The notes under the pieces are model-generated. The model was not told the DNA's origin. It saw only the letters and a program-made list of their open reading frames with translations, and ran no database searches. From Rhodopirellula bahusiensis (GTDB lineage Bacteria > Planctomycetota > Planctomycetia > Pirellulales > Pirellulaceae), in NCBI RefSeq assembly GCF_002727185.1, contig NZ_NIZW01000020.1, positions 62,001 through 126,000 of the forward strand: a stretch of 64,000 nucleotides of DNA, given 5' to 3'. Shown here in pieces: positions 18,719 through 28,963 of the stretch. Numbering within the stretch: the stretch's first letter is position 1; each line of letters opens with the position of its first letter. The translations under genes were made by a program, and so were the position numbers.

Positions 18719-21547
18719 TCACTCTGCTGGTTGCTCGACCGCCGCAAAGTCACCCGCGATGGCCATCACCAAGCCATCGAGATCGACGTATTTTTTCAGT
18801 GCCGCGTTGACCGAATCAACCGTGGCCGCCTGAATTCTCGCCTCGTGATCCGCCACGAACTCCATCGTGCGATCGTTGAAGACCGATTTCACCAGCATGC
18901 TAGCCAGTCTCGAATCACCCGTTCGGCCAATTCGTTCAGCTTGCAAGTACGCTCCCTTGGCTTGCTCCAACTCCTCCTCGGTGACGCCTTCTTCCAACAC
19001 CCGATTGACCTCTTCGCGAATCACACGAAGCAGTTTGTCTTTGTTGGCCGGGTTGGTGATCGCGTACAGCGTGAAGCTGACCTTCTCATCCACCGCAAAA
19101 TTCGCGGCGGTCAAACCACTGCGAACGCCGTACGACAAACCTTCTTGCTGACGAACGCGGTTGGCCAAACGGCTGCTCAGCGAACCGCCACCCAAGATGA
19201 AGTTGCCAAGCACCAACGAAGCGTACTCGGGGTCCGAATCCGCCAACTTGTATTGCTGCCCGCTGTACAACAACGCGTTGGATTTGTCGGGAGTCTCAAT
19301 CGTCACGACGGCACCGGGAATATCAGGCTGAGCCGGCGTCACGATTCGCTCGAATGGCTGTTTGGCTTCCCAATCTTCCACGACCGAGCGGAATTTCTCG
19401 AGCGTTGGCTCGACTTCAAAGTTCCCCACCACGGCCAACTCGCCAGCCTGGTTGCCCAAGTATTCAGCGTGCAACTGGCGAATTTGCTCAATCGTCGTTG
19501 CCAAGTACATTGCGATCTCTTCCTCGATCGTCATGACGTAGCGAATGTCGTCCTTGTCGAACGGCGAGAGCATTTGCTGAACCCGGCGTGGTGCAAGCGA
19601 GTTCGGTTCGGTCTTGTTCTTTTCCAAACTGGTGATGACCTGGCGTCGCATGACCTCCAATTCCGAAGGCTCGAAGCGTGGCGAACGGAAAATCTTGCCC
19701 AGCAACTCAATCACTTCAGGCAAGAACTCTTCTTTGGTCTGCACCTGAACCTGCAGCACGCCTTTCAGGCTGTAGATCTGCACCGCGGCACGCAACCGAG
19801 TCCACTCGTCTTGCAACTGTTGGTAGTCGAGTTCCTCGGTTCCGCGAGCCATCATCATGCCCAACAACTCGACCGCACCCAATTTGTCCTTCAGCGATTC
19901 CGGCGTCCCAAAACGCAGCGTCATCAGAACGGATACCGAGCCACCGCGAGTCTTCTTGGGAAGCACTGCGTAATCGATTCCGCCAGTCAAGTTGCCGCGC
20001 TGAACTCGTTCTTCGATCGCGGTTGGATCGGGATCGAAACGCTCACCGGCGGCAACCGCGGCGCGGCCTTTGTAGTCTTTCAACAAGGCTGCCAAATCGG
20101 GCGACTCCGGCACACTGACGCGATCCGATTCTTCCGATGGCATGAACAATCCAACCGTGCGGTTGTTCCGTTTCAAATAGCGACTGGCCACGTCGCGGAC
20201 TTGATCAACGGTCAATGCCTCCACCGCGTCGCGGTACAAGAAATACAAACGCCAATCGCCTTGAGCGGCCCAGTCGCTGAGCGAAACAGCGATCTTGTCC
20301 GTGTTGGCCGCCTCCAATTCGCGAGCCTTCAGCATTTGCTGCTTGGCTCGTTCGACCTCTTGTTCCGTGATTGGGTTCTTATCCCAATCGCTTTCCATCA
20401 GCTCGATCAGTTTGGCTCGAGCCTGTTCGATGGATTGGTCTTCGGGCACTTCCGCCATCGTCATCAGCAAACCAGGCTCTCGAAAACCGAATGCCATTGC
20501 GAAAACGCTGCTGGCGATCTCAGTTTCCACCATTTCTTTGTACAGACGGCCACTCGGTTCATCACCCAAAACGTTGGTGAGTGCTTTGACTGCGGCATAG
20601 TCAGGGTGGCTGCCCGCGGGGATGTGATACGCGGCACCGACGACTTGCACATCGCCGACCCGACGCAGCACGACCGTTCGCTCGCCGTCCTTGGGTGGCT
20701 CAACCGTGTACGTTTCGTCGATCGGAGTGCCTGGCACTGGCAGGCTACCAAACGCATCGTTGACTGATTGGAGTGCGTGATCGACTTCGAAGTTGCCCGC
20801 GATGATGACCATCACGTTGTCCGGGCGATAATACTTGCGATAGAACTGACGCAGTTTGACCACTGGCACACGCTCGATGTCGCTGCGGTTGCCGATCGTT
20901 GATTTGCCATAGTTGTGCCAATCGAACGCCGCCGATTCGATCCGCTGCATCAAGACTCGCATGGGTGAGTTCTCGCCGCGTTCGAACTCGTTGCGAACCA
21001 CGGTCATTTCGCTTTCGAGGTCTTCGCCTTTGATGTTGCTGTTGAGCAACCGATCGGCTTCCAAGTTCAAAGCGAACTCGAGATTGTCTTCGCTGGCCGG
21101 CAGCGTTTCGTAGTAGTTCGTTCGGTCCATCCAAGTCGTGCCGTTGAACCGAGCTCCCCGGTCCTGCAACACCTTGGGAACTTCCGGATGAGTGGGCGTG
21201 CCCTTGAACAACATGTGCTCGAGCAAGTGAGCCATCCCGGCTTCGCCGTAGCCTTCGTGACGTGAGCCAACGAACACCGTCATGTTGACCGTCACAACCT
21301 CTTTGCTCTCATCGGGGAAGAGCAAAACCTTCACGCCGTTGGGCAACGCGTACTCGCTGATCCCCTCGACTTCGCGGAGTTTCAATGGCACGGACGAATC
21401 CTTTTTTGCCGCGTCATCGGCAGGACAGAGGGTTGGAATCAAACAGAGAGCAGCGACCAGACTGCTCAGCAGGAAAGCGGACGTTCTGCGTCCGAAGCGG
21501 CATCGAGCCGCCGCCACATCCAGTTGTGAAAGCATTGCGAAATTCAT
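18719..21547 (-). CDS. M16 family zinc metallopeptidase (two-module, exported)
   Basis: 942 residues with an N-terminal signal segment (about 20-44). The first peptidase module carries the inverted zinc motif HLLEH at 107-111, and an Glu about 75 residues later completes the site (ESEMTVVRNEFERG, near 180-193). The second module, from about 480, lacks the HxxEH motif, as in pitrilysin-type pairs, where the inactive half shapes the closed chamber. It probably degrades peptides in the periplasm. It has its own strong terminator. A divergent Rieske gene begins 145 bp upstream. Confidence 0.94.
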   Translation of the reverse strand: MNFAMLSQLDVAAARCRFGRRTSAFLLSSLVAALCLIPTLCPADDAAKKDSSVPLKLREVEGISEYALPNGVKVLLFPDESKEVVTVNMTVFVGSRHEGYGEAGMAHLLEHMLFKGTPTHPEVPKVLQDRGARFNGTTWMDRTNYYETLPASEDNLEFALNLEADRLLNSNIKGEDLESEMTVVRNEFERGENSPMRVLMQRIESAAFDWHNYGKSTIGNRSDIERVPVVKLRQFYRKYYRPDNVMVIIAGNFEVDHALQSVNDAFGSLPVPGTPIDETYTVEPPKDGERTVVLRRVGDVQVVGAAYHIPAGSHPDYAAVKALTNVLGDEPSGRLYKEMVETEIASSVFAMAFGFREPGLLMTMAEVPEDQSIEQARAKLIELMESDWDKNPITEQEVERAKQQMLKARELEAANTDKIAVSLSDWAAQGDWRLYFLYRDAVEALTVDQVRDVASRYLKRNNRTVGLFMPSEESDRVSVPESPDLAALLKDYKGRAAVAAGERFDPDPTAIEERVQRGNLTGGIDYAVLPKKTRGGSVSVLMTLRFGTPESLKDKLGAVELLGMMMARGTEELDYQQLQDEWTRLRAAVQIYSLKGVLQVQVQTKEEFLPEVIELLGKIFRSPRFEPSELEVMRRQVITSLEKNKTEPNSLAPRRVQQMLSPFDKDDIRYVMTIEEEIAMYLATTIEQIRQLHAEYLGNQAGELAVVGNFEVEPTLEKFRSVVEDWEAKQPFERIVTPAQPDIPGAVVTIETPDKSNALLYSGQQYKLADSDPEYASLVLGNFILGGGSLSSRLANRVRQQEGLSYGVRSGLTAANFAVDEKVSFTLYAITNPANKDKLLRVIREEVNRVLEEGVTEEELEQAKGAYLQAERIGRTGDSRLASMLVKSVFNDRTMEFVADHEARIQAATVDSVNAALKKYVDLDGLVMAIAGDFAAVEQPAE

Positions 21548-21691
21548 CCGATCGTCTCGTTGGAGTGATGTGTGAGCTGAGGGACGCCCGAATTGTAACG
21601 GCGAGTCGACAACTGTGTCCCCCCGGGGTCGCCGCGATTGACGGCAAACTCCACACTGTGTGTTCCCAACTGCCTTTCACGGACAGCCCCC

Positions 21692-22138
21692 ATGAGCGAT
21701 TCGCAACCCAACCCTTCCGATCCAAAACCGAAGCGGGATTTGTATCCCAACGAACTCGCGGAGCAGAACCACAGCAGCCAACCCCGCGCGGATCTGCCGT
21801 GGCACCTCGCGTTTGACCTGGAGGAGGTGGAGACGGGCCTCGCCGAACGATTGGCCGCCAACCCCGACACCGAATCCTTCGCACGAGAGACTTTGGTCGG
21901 CGATCGGATTCTTGCCGTGATCTTTCACGCGGGTCGGTGGTACGCGATGGACGGCATTTGCACCCATCAAGGCGGTCCTCTGGCGGAAGGTCACATCGCC
22001 GATGGCTGCGTGACTTGCCCTTGGCATGGATGGCAATACGAGCTGGACACGGGCACGCAAACGACCAGTCGGCAACCGCTTCAGGCGGTGTTCCCGATTC
22101 GGCAAAACGGCAACCTGATCGAAGTTCAGCTTTTGTAG
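21692..22138 (+). CDS. Rieske [2Fe-2S] protein (ferredoxin type)
   Basis: 148 residues from the ATG at 21692. The two cluster-binding boxes are CTHQGGPL (Cys90, His92) and CPWHGW (Cys109, His112). After them the C-terminal beta strands follow as in small Rieske ferredoxins such as NirD-like or dioxygenase ferredoxin components. The first 40 residues are polar and proline-rich; no transmembrane helix is present, so this is not the bc1 subunit. There is no adjacent oxygenase, so its partner is unknown. Confidence 0.92.
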   Translation: MSDSQPNPSDPKPKRDLYPNELAEQNHSSQPRADLPWHLAFDLEEVETGLAERLAANPDTESFARETLVGDRILAVIFHAGRWYAMDGICTHQGGPLAEGHIADGCVTCPWHGWQYELDTGTQTTSRQPLQAVFPIRQNGNLIEVQLL

Positions 22139-22252
22139 ATGAGAGAGTCAACTCTCTCGGCGAAGCCGGGAAAAGTCGAAGACTCGGCGTTCAGCAAGAA
22201 TCGGCGTGAAGGCCCGTTTCCATCGATCGGAGTCGATGGGCGACTGTTGTCA

Positions 22253-22312
22253 GTAGCTCGGTGGCCCCCACCGTGAGTTAGCATTCGTCTCGGTGGGGGA
22301 CCACCGAGCTAC
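22253..22312. repeat. Palindromic intergenic repeat, CTCGG family (full copy)
   Basis: GTAGCTCGGTGG-CCCCCACCG on the left is the near-perfect inverse of CGGTGGGGG-ACCACCGAGCTAC on the right, with a 17-base centre. It occupies the space between converging Rieske and gltX genes. The right arm recurs with compensating changes at 34225-34257. Confidence 0.75.
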
Positions 22313-22325
22313 AGGTTGAGCCGTT

Positions 22326-23876
22326 CTACTCTGGCAGATTCGCGATCGTTTTTTCGATTCGTGCGGTGACCTTGGTTTGGCCTAAGACTGCCAACGTATC
22401 GAACATGCCAAAGCCGCTGGCCGCTCCCGTCGTCGCGACTCGCAACGCGTGGATGATTTGGCCGATCTTGATGCCTTCCGATTCGCAGAATGACTTCACG
22501 GTCGTTTCCACACTGTCGGCGTCGAACTCGGTTGCTGCTTTCAAAGTCTCATTCAACTTCGCCAGCAACTCCTTCGCTCCGTCCGCTTTGACCAAACGTT
22601 TTTGATAGGCCTTGTCGTCGACGGCATAGTCGTCCACGAAGCAATAATCGAAATCGATGATGTCGCCGGCCATCTTCAGTCGATCGCCCGCCGCGGCCAC
22701 AACCGCTGACAGCGTGTCGGCCGAGTCGTCTTCCGCGACAAAGCCAGCTGCGACCGCGAACGGACGCACCAACTCGGTTCGTTTCTCATCCGACAGTTCC
22801 GCGAACGCGTCGCCTTGGAATGATTGCAATTTAGCCGGGTCGAACGAGGCGGGAGCTTTGTTGACACGATCCAGCGTGAACTTCTCAATCATTTCCGCGA
22901 TCGTGAACTTCTCGGTCTCGCCATCGAGCGACCAACCGAGCAACAACAGGTAGTTCAGCAACGCATCTGGCAAAAACCCGATCTCGCGGTAGAAGTCGAC
23001 CAACACGGGATTGAACGTGTCCGCGTCGACTTGCATGTTGCAACGCTCGGCGATCTTTTCACCGTGAGCCAGCAACACGGCGAAGTCGCGGTTCTTTTTG
23101 TACTTGTCCAGTTTGCGTTTGCTCAGCTTGGCAGATCCGCCGGGTTCGGCCACGTAGGGTAGGTGAGCGTACGTGGGTAACTCATACCCAAGCGACTGAG
23201 CGATGAAGACTTGGCGAGCGGTGTTGGGCAAGTGCTCCGCGGCGCGAACGACGTGAGTGATCTTCAGTTCGTGATCATCGACGACGCTAGCCAGGTGATA
23301 CAGCGGGCTGCCATCGGCACGCGCGATCACGTGGTCTTGTTCGGACGCCCATTCGACGATGACTTCGCCGCGGATCAAATCTTGGATCACGCATTGGCCT
23401 TCGCGTGGCATCTTCAGACGCACAACGCCTTGGCGACCTTCGGCTTCGAACTTGGCCGCGGCCGCATCGTCTTCCGCCATCCAGCGTCGATCGTAGACAA
23501 ACGCCTCGCCAGCTTTCTGAGCTTCTTCACGAAGCGTTTGCAACTCATCCGGCTTGGCAAAATCGCGATAGGCATGTCCGTCAGCGAGCAGCTTTTCAGC
23601 CGCGGCTCGGTACTGGTCGCCTCGCTGGGATTGAAAGTACGGACCGTGTGGACCGCCGACATCGGGGCCTTCGTCCCAATCCATCCCGAGCCAACGAAAG
23701 CCATCCAGGATGGGTTTCAGAGCCGCCTCGACATTTCGTCCGGCGTCCGTGTCATCGATTCGCAGAATGAATTGGCCGCCGGATTGCTTGGCGAGCAACC
23801 AATTGAACAGGGCCGTGCGGACGCCTCCGATGTGCAAGTATCCGGTCGGGCTGGGGGCAAATCGCGTGCGAATCAT
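22326..23876 (-). CDS. gltX: Glutamyl-tRNA synthetase
   Basis: Class I aminoacyl-tRNA synthetase charging tRNA with Glu (or possibly also tRNA-Gln before amidation). It starts [14 protein letters not shown], with the HIGH-type signature at 15-18, then ALFNWLLAK and FILRIDDTD. The second class I signature appears as KLSKRK in mid-protein (usual KMSKS/R). The C-terminal half is the alpha-helical anticodon-binding cage. 516 residues is slightly longer than average. Confidence 0.97.
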   Translation of the reverse strand: MIRTRFAPSPTGYLHIGGVRTALFNWLLAKQSGGQFILRIDDTDAGRNVEAALKPILDGFRWLGMDWDEGPDVGGPHGPYFQSQRGDQYRAAAEKLLADGHAYRDFAKPDELQTLREEAQKAGEAFVYDRRWMAEDDAAAAKFEAEGRQGVVRLKMPREGQCVIQDLIRGEVIVEWASEQDHVIARADGSPLYHLASVVDDHELKITHVVRAAEHLPNTARQVFIAQSLGYELPTYAHLPYVAEPGGSAKLSKRKLDKYKKNRDFAVLLAHGEKIAERCNMQVDADTFNPVLVDFYREIGFLPDALLNYLLLLGWSLDGETEKFTIAEMIEKFTLDRVNKAPASFDPAKLQSFQGDAFAELSDEKRTELVRPFAVAAGFVAEDDSADTLSAVVAAAGDRLKMAGDIIDFDYCFVDDYAVDDKAYQKRLVKADGAKELLAKLNETLKAATEFDADSVETTVKSFCESEGIKIGQIIHALRVATTGAASGFGMFDTLAVLGQTKVTARIEKTIANLPE

Positions 23877-24322
23877 GGTCGAAAAACACTTGGGATGAAA
23901 TGGTGTGAGGAACGACCGGGAGTCCTCAACGTTTGGATGGATTGAGTCGACCGGTGTGCAACGTTCATGCTAGCAGGCCACCGAAACTTTCCTAACCCGC
24001 CAACCGCAACTCGTCCCGACTTGCAAAAACCACAACGGGCTTCCGAGTTGCCCCGTACGATGGGCTTCCAAGCCCGTCGGTGCTCGGCTCAAGTTCGCGA
24101 CGGGCTAGGAAGCCCATCGAACTGTCCTGAAAACGACGAAAAGCCCGACGGGCCCGCAAGCAGACCGGTCGAGCTAGTCGTGGGGGTGGGTCGTGGATCC
24201 AACGCGCGTGTGTCGGACGACAACCACCCAAGCCTCCGCCCCTACGAAGGTGATGAGAACCGTTCCGAGTCTGCCAGCGATCAGCCGGTCAGTGACTCAG
24301 ACCTGGTTCGTGTTCAGGTGCT
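23877..24322. other. Intergenic region between TolC-type gene and gltX
   Basis: About 446 bp without a supported gene. It contains the palindromic element described at 24058-24119 and, presumably, the gltX promoter. The rest has no reading frame with protein-like composition or a ribosome-binding site. Confidence 0.5.
24058..24119. repeat. Palindromic intergenic repeat, TTCC/GGAA family, copy 1
   Basis: Left arm CGATGGGCTTCCAAGCCCGTCG and right arm CGACGGGCTAGGAAGCCCATCG are nearly perfect inverse copies. Each arm is itself a small palindrome (GGGCTT..AAGCCC; GGGCT..AGCCC), so it can fold as one long hairpin or two short ones. Copies with different inner bases are at 34153 and 37883. Confidence 0.75.
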
Positions 24323-26791
24323 TCAGCGAGGAATGGGTTTCCGTCGCACGGGTTGCGGTGCGTACTCGGCGGGTTCCGCAGCCGATGTCGCCGCGGGTGC
24401 CGTGTAGGCGGCAGGTTGGACTCGGCGAGCCGTTCCCCACGACGCACCATCGTTGGACGATGCGGCGGGCGATCGAAGTGGCTGAGCCGATTCAATCGAA
24501 GGAGCCGGAGTTGGGACGGTCACGGGTGGCGACAGTCGGTCGATCGGCTGAGGAGCTTGCAACATTTCTTGAGTGCTGCTGCCGTACTCCATCAACGGTT
24601 GGTGATCGTCGATCCGGATTGGATCGCGAACGATTCCCATGTCCATTGGCAACGCTTCGCCATTGGCATCGCCGAAAAAGACTTGGCCGTCAGCCGCGTT
24701 CATTTCGAACTCGCCCGGTGGCAACGTTTGTCCGTGAGTGGTCGTTCCACTGCCAATGATTTGCGAAGCGGAGTCCGCATCACGAACCGGCCCTTGGCGA
24801 ACCACGCCTGGACGAGTCACGCCGTACTGCAACTTCTTGCCAGCACTTCGTTCACGAGCACGTTCCAGTGCATCCCAGTAGGCTTTCTTGTTCCAAGGTC
24901 CTTCTCGCAACACGATGCCGCTGTTGGCCAGCAAAGTGCCCTTCAAGTAGTCGACGTAGCTCAACGATTTGCTGTATTCAGCCAAGGCACGGTAGTAGTT
25001 GATTTCCGCTTGAGCCTTTCGTTGTTGACTTTGCAGGACCACGTTGATGTCTCGTGTGCCGGCTTCGAATTCAGCCAATCGAGTTTCCACTTCGGTTTCG
25101 AAAGCTTGCCATTGTTGTGCGTTGGTTTGCGTCAGTTGGTAGTGCGACTGAGCCTTGCGGATCGCCCCCGTTAGCAAACTGACCTGCAAACGCTCATCTT
25201 CCTGCAGTTTGCTTCTGGCTGCTGCCAATCGGAACTTCGAACCTTGGATTCGAGCAAGCTCTCGGCGGCTACCAATCGCGGGCGGAGTCACTTCGAGACG
25301 AACTGCCCCCTCCTGGAAATCACCACCGGTCAAACTGCCCAGTGCTGAACTTCCGGGTTCAGGAAATTCGCCGGTTCCACCATCGGGAGGACCAAGCGTG
25401 TCACCGACACCCACCCAGCGGTAAAGCAACGACAGGTTCACCTCTGGAAGGATTTGATTCTTCGCCGAGATCAATTCCAGTTCGAGTTGTTTGACGCGAG
25501 TCTTGCTCTTGCGAAGTTCAGGCGAGAGGTACAGCATTTGTGCGACTGATTCATTCCAGTCGAATTCGACGCGAGCGAGTGTCGGTTCGTCGATGGGACG
25601 AATCAAGCGACCATCGGTTGCCGCCAAGCCCATCAACTCACGCAGACGGTTTTCGGATCCGTAGACACCGAATCGGTCTGGGCCGGGCAGGTTCGATCCC
25701 GCCAATGCGGTTTCGAGCTGTGCCTTGAACTGGAAGTATTGACCTTTGGCTTGCGACAACTCTTGCAGCGTGCCAGTACCGTTTTCCATAGCGAGTTGAG
25801 CAAACTGTGCCGTTGCGATCGCACTGTTTCGACCAACCACCGAAGTGGCCACGTTGCGGTAAGCAACATACAGATCCCAGTAAGCGTTCTCGACGTCACG
25901 AACCAAGTTGCGAACCTGCAGTTCGTATTCAGCGATCGACACGTCTTCGTTGAGGCTGGCCAAGACAACTGGAATGCGATTGACCAAGGTGCCACGGTTT
26001 CGCATCAACGGTTGCTGGACTTGAGCTTCCATCGTAACGGTGTAGTCGCTCGGAACCACTCGTGATGCTGAGTTAAGTGCCAACGGTGCAGTCGGCAAAT
26101 TGCTGTAGCCGTAGACCAATTGGTGACGCAGCGTGGCGACACCACCGGTAGCGAATCGTTTGCTGATCGCGGCTTGTGCGGTCACATCATCCGATTGGAA
26201 CAGCGAGGTCGAAACAGCACTGTTGCCCGAGTTCCGTGGACGATCGGTGTTGCTGTAACTGATGAACCCGCTGGCTTGAGCATCGAACTCAGCCAACGCG
26301 TCTTCGACACCACCAACTTGATTGGCTCGCAGAACACCACGAGGCAGCGTGCGGTTGCCGTTGCTGTCGACAGTCAACGGGACCGACTGAGTCGTCGACT
26401 GTTGAATAGCGACGTCGTAAACGCTACCCACTTGCTCAAAGCTACTGCTGATGAACTGTTCCGCCACGTTCTGACGTGTTTCTGCGATGCCGCTGGTAGT
26501 GACGAAGAACTTCGCGTTTTGCAACGCAATGTTGGTCGCTTCTTCCAGCGTCAAATCCCAGAACTGGTAGTCGTGATTGCCAAGGGCCAGCGGAGGCAGC
26601 GACTCCGTCGTTTCAGGCAGACTCTCCACGTCCACATCCGGATATTCTATCTGGGTGGCTGAGTTGAGATAGTAGTTCAGGTCCGGTGACTCGTTCAAGA
26701 AGAACGGCTGAGTTTGTGCGCATCCACTGGCGATCAGGAGGGTGATTCCCAATTGCAGTTTTGCAGTCATACGGATCAATGAGCGTTTCAT
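24323..26791 (-). CDS. TolC-family outer-membrane efflux lipoprotein
   Basis: About 822 residues from the ATG at 26791. A signal peptide ends in the lipobox LIASGC, with Cys24 as lipidation site. Two OEP repeats lie between about residues 90 and 620, with long amphipathic helices such as EYELQVRNLVRDVENAYWDLY and ARSKLQEDERLQVSLL. The C-terminal 180 residues are proline- and serine-rich and unlike TolC, giving a total nearly twice the normal 450. The protein likely forms the outer-membrane channel for a tripartite pump, but no adaptor or inner-membrane pump is next to it. Confidence 0.87.
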   Translation of the reverse strand: MKRSLIRMTAKLQLGITLLIASGCAQTQPFFLNESPDLNYYLNSATQIEYPDVDVESLPETTESLPPLALGNHDYQFWDLTLEEATNIALQNAKFFVTTSGIAETRQNVAEQFISSSFEQVGSVYDVAIQQSTTQSVPLTVDSNGNRTLPRGVLRANQVGGVEDALAEFDAQASGFISYSNTDRPRNSGNSAVSTSLFQSDDVTAQAAISKRFATGGVATLRHQLVYGYSNLPTAPLALNSASRVVPSDYTVTMEAQVQQPLMRNRGTLVNRIPVVLASLNEDVSIAEYELQVRNLVRDVENAYWDLYVAYRNVATSVVGRNSAIATAQFAQLAMENGTGTLQELSQAKGQYFQFKAQLETALAGSNLPGPDRFGVYGSENRLRELMGLAATDGRLIRPIDEPTLARVEFDWNESVAQMLYLSPELRKSKTRVKQLELELISAKNQILPEVNLSLLYRWVGVGDTLGPPDGGTGEFPEPGSSALGSLTGGDFQEGAVRLEVTPPAIGSRRELARIQGSKFRLAAARSKLQEDERLQVSLLTGAIRKAQSHYQLTQTNAQQWQAFETEVETRLAEFEAGTRDINVVLQSQQRKAQAEINYYRALAEYSKSLSYVDYLKGTLLANSGIVLREGPWNKKAYWDALERARERSAGKKLQYGVTRPGVVRQGPVRDADSASQIIGSGTTTHGQTLPPGEFEMNAADGQVFFGDANGEALPMDMGIVRDPIRIDDHQPLMEYGSSTQEMLQAPQPIDRLSPPVTVPTPAPSIESAQPLRSPAASSNDGASWGTARRVQPAAYTAPAATSAAEPAEYAPQPVRRKPIPR

Positions 26792-27197
26792 GCCCTGGAC
26801 TTCCCTGGCGCGGTGCCGCCGCAGAACATACCCCACGAGTGCCGCGAATGCGGCATGGCATGTCCCCGGTCGGGCCGAGTGTGGAAAGCCCCCCTACAAA
26901 AGTCTCGCCCATCAACGTTCCACCGAATGGAACGAGACCTTCATCCGAAAGTAGGTATCGGGTTCCGATCGGGTAAACTTTGACGGCAATCCGAAAAATC
27001 GTGAAGTTTTTCGCCAGCCGTCCTTGAGGCTCCTTTTCGAGCCAAAACCGCAAGGATTCTGGCGGCTCGCTCCATGAAGATTTGATGGGCAACGAATGTT
27101 TCATTCTGAAGCGTCCAGTACAAAGGACGCTCGTCATGAAAGACTTCCGTGAAACTTGCCTTCGACCTCCCGCCAACTCTCTCGCCTGAATTCCACC
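26792..27197. other. Divergent intergenic region
   Basis: About 406 bp between the leftward TolC-type gene and the rightward PHP gene. No reading frame with protein-like composition is seen. Promoters for both neighbours are expected here, but I cannot point to a convincing pair of boxes. Confidence 0.45.
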
Positions 27198-28463
27198 ATG
27201 AAACTCACCAAGCGTTTGCACCGTCGTCTCCTGCCTTTTTCCCTCGTCACACTTTGCTTCACCATTCCGTGTTTCACACCTTTGTGTCACGCCGATGAAC
27301 CGGCACCCCAATGGTGGAAGGGAAATATCCACACACACTCGCTCTGGAGCGATGGCGATCAATTCCCTGAGATGATTGCGGACTGGTACCAATCCGAAGG
27401 CTACAACTTTCTGGCCCTGACTGATCACAACGTTCTCAGCGAAGGCTCACGCTGGATGGCGTATTCGAAGATTCTGCAACGTAGCGACGATGGAATTTTG
27501 GATCGCTACCGAGCCCGATTCGGCGACGCATGGGTCGAAACTCGCGGCACCGAGGGCGAGGCCGACTACCAAGTGCGACTCAAACCACTCGATGAGTTCC
27601 GTTACTTGGTCGAGCAACACCATCAATTCATCATGATTCCGGCCGAAGAGATCAGCGACCGTGGCGACGGCAAACCGGTCCACATCAACGCGACCAACTT
27701 GGCCGAAGCCCTGGAACCCGCCGGCGGTGACACCGTTCGCCAAGTGATCGAGAACAACCTCCGAGCGATTCTCGAACATGAAAAGGCCCATGGCCGGGAA
27801 GTTCTTCCTCACGTGAACCACCCGAACTTCCATTACGCCGTCACTGCCGAGGACCTCGCCTCGGTTGTGTCGGAACGGTTCTTCGAGGTCTACAACGGGC
27901 ACCCGGGAGTCAACCATCTTGGCGATGACGAACACCCCAGCATCGAACGCATGTGGGACATCATCAACGCTCTGCGTCAGACTTCTCTGAACGTCCCGCC
28001 GATGATGGGCATCGCGACCGATGACAGCCACGAATACCACGGTAAACCCGGATCGCGTCCCGGCCGCGGATGGGTGATGGTCCGCAGCCAATACCTGACG
28101 CCCGAGCACCTGATCCGAGCGATGAAACGCGGCGATTTCTATGCGTCCAGCGGAGTCAGCTTGGACGATGTGAAATACGACGCCGAATCGAAAACCTTGT
28201 CGCTGCAAATTCAATCCGAACTCGACACGACTTACCAAACCAAGTTCATCGCGACGCTGGCAAAAGCGGATGGATTGATCGACGAACACCGGATCGGAGT
28301 GACCGTCGCCACATCCGCCAGCCTCCAGCCCGAATACACGCTGACCGGAAAGGAGCTGTACATCCGGGCGGTTGTGACCAGCAGCCAACCTGCCCGAGAC
28401 CCGTCGTTCAAGGACCAAAAACAGCAAGCCTGGACCCAGCCCGTTGGCTGGGAATCGCCCTGA
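27198..28463 (+). CDS. Exported PHP-domain phosphoesterase-like protein
   Basis: 421 residues from the ATG at 27198. A signal peptide (about 1-31, ending CHADE) precedes NIHTHSLWSDG, whose His45 and His47 are the first PHP metal ligands, and FLALTDHN with Asp76 and His77. Further metal-ligand candidates are PAEEISD, LPHVNHPN and the late DDSHEYHGKPGSRPGRG. PHP proteins hydrolyse phosphoesters with two or three metal ions; the exported branch, seen often in planctomycetes and Bacteroidetes, has no settled substrate. The C-terminal 90 residues form a small beta domain. Confidence 0.87.
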   Translation: MKLTKRLHRRLLPFSLVTLCFTIPCFTPLCHADEPAPQWWKGNIHTHSLWSDGDQFPEMIADWYQSEGYNFLALTDHNVLSEGSRWMAYSKILQRSDDGILDRYRARFGDAWVETRGTEGEADYQVRLKPLDEFRYLVEQHHQFIMIPAEEISDRGDGKPVHINATNLAEALEPAGGDTVRQVIENNLRAILEHEKAHGREVLPHVNHPNFHYAVTAEDLASVVSERFFEVYNGHPGVNHLGDDEHPSIERMWDIINALRQTSLNVPPMMGIATDDSHEYHGKPGSRPGRGWVMVRSQYLTPEHLIRAMKRGDFYASSGVSLDDVKYDAESKTLSLQIQSELDTTYQTKFIATLAKADGLIDEHRIGVTVATSASLQPEYTLTGKELYIRAVVTSSQPARDPSFKDQKQQAWTQPVGWESP

Positions 28464-28558
28464 TTCGCTGCTTTCCGCCGGTTTGAACCCGCGGGATCCG
28501 GGGACCGTGCGTGAACTCTATGTTGATCGGCCGATTTGGGCAGGTTATCGTAGAAAGC

Positions 28559-28921
28559 ATGAGCAAGAAAAAAAACCTAAATATCTCCCGGGGTCCCGAA
28601 GGCTGGACCGTTCGAATCGTTCGCGAAGGCGAGCAGCACTCCAAGTACTTTCGGTTCTCCGATGGCGGGATCCGAAAGTCACTGGCCAAGGCCCAGAAAT
28701 GGCGTGATGCCAAAATCAAAGAGCTCGGCGAGCGACAATGGCGCAAAGGGCCTCGCAAGAAACCCACCAACAACACATCTGGCATTACAGGTGTCAGCAG
28801 AAACTTCTACGGCCGCTGGGTCGCGACTTGGCAGGAAGACGGGGTCCAACGTTTCTTGACGTTCAAGACCAAAAAAGAAGCCGTCGCTCATCGAAAAGCG
28901 ATGGTCGAGGACGCGGGTTAG
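28559..28921 (+). CDS. Small AP2-like domain protein
   Basis: 120 residues, basic, from ATG at 28559. The C-terminal half, TSGITGVSRNFYGRWVATW, followed by FLTFKTKKEAVAHRKAM, has the three-strand-plus-helix pattern of AP2/ERF DNA-binding domains (GVSR, RWVA, F..KKEA). The N-terminal half, with ISRGPEGWTVRIV and an AKAQKWRDAK helix, looks like a second, diverged copy. No nuclease or integrase domain is present. It could be a small DNA-binding protein. The DNA target is unknown. It converges on the GNAT gene 42 bp away. Confidence 0.7.
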   Translation: MSKKKNLNISRGPEGWTVRIVREGEQHSKYFRFSDGGIRKSLAKAQKWRDAKIKELGERQWRKGPRKKPTNNTSGITGVSRNFYGRWVATWQEDGVQRFLTFKTKKEAVAHRKAMVEDAG

Positions 28922-28963
28922 GGAACGCCAGACTTTCGCCCCGATTTCCCTTGGCCGCATCAA

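Noticed and set aside
18731-20767. A 678-codon plus-strand open frame opposite the M16 peptidase
   Set aside because: It mirrors the peptidase codons (rich in Arg, Gln, His, Leu), a known effect of GC-biased third positions. No domain or ribosome-binding site.
26613-27428. Long minus-strand open frame across the tolC/PHP intergenic region
   Set aside because: It overlaps two real genes and its translation lacks domain features; it is a shadow frame.
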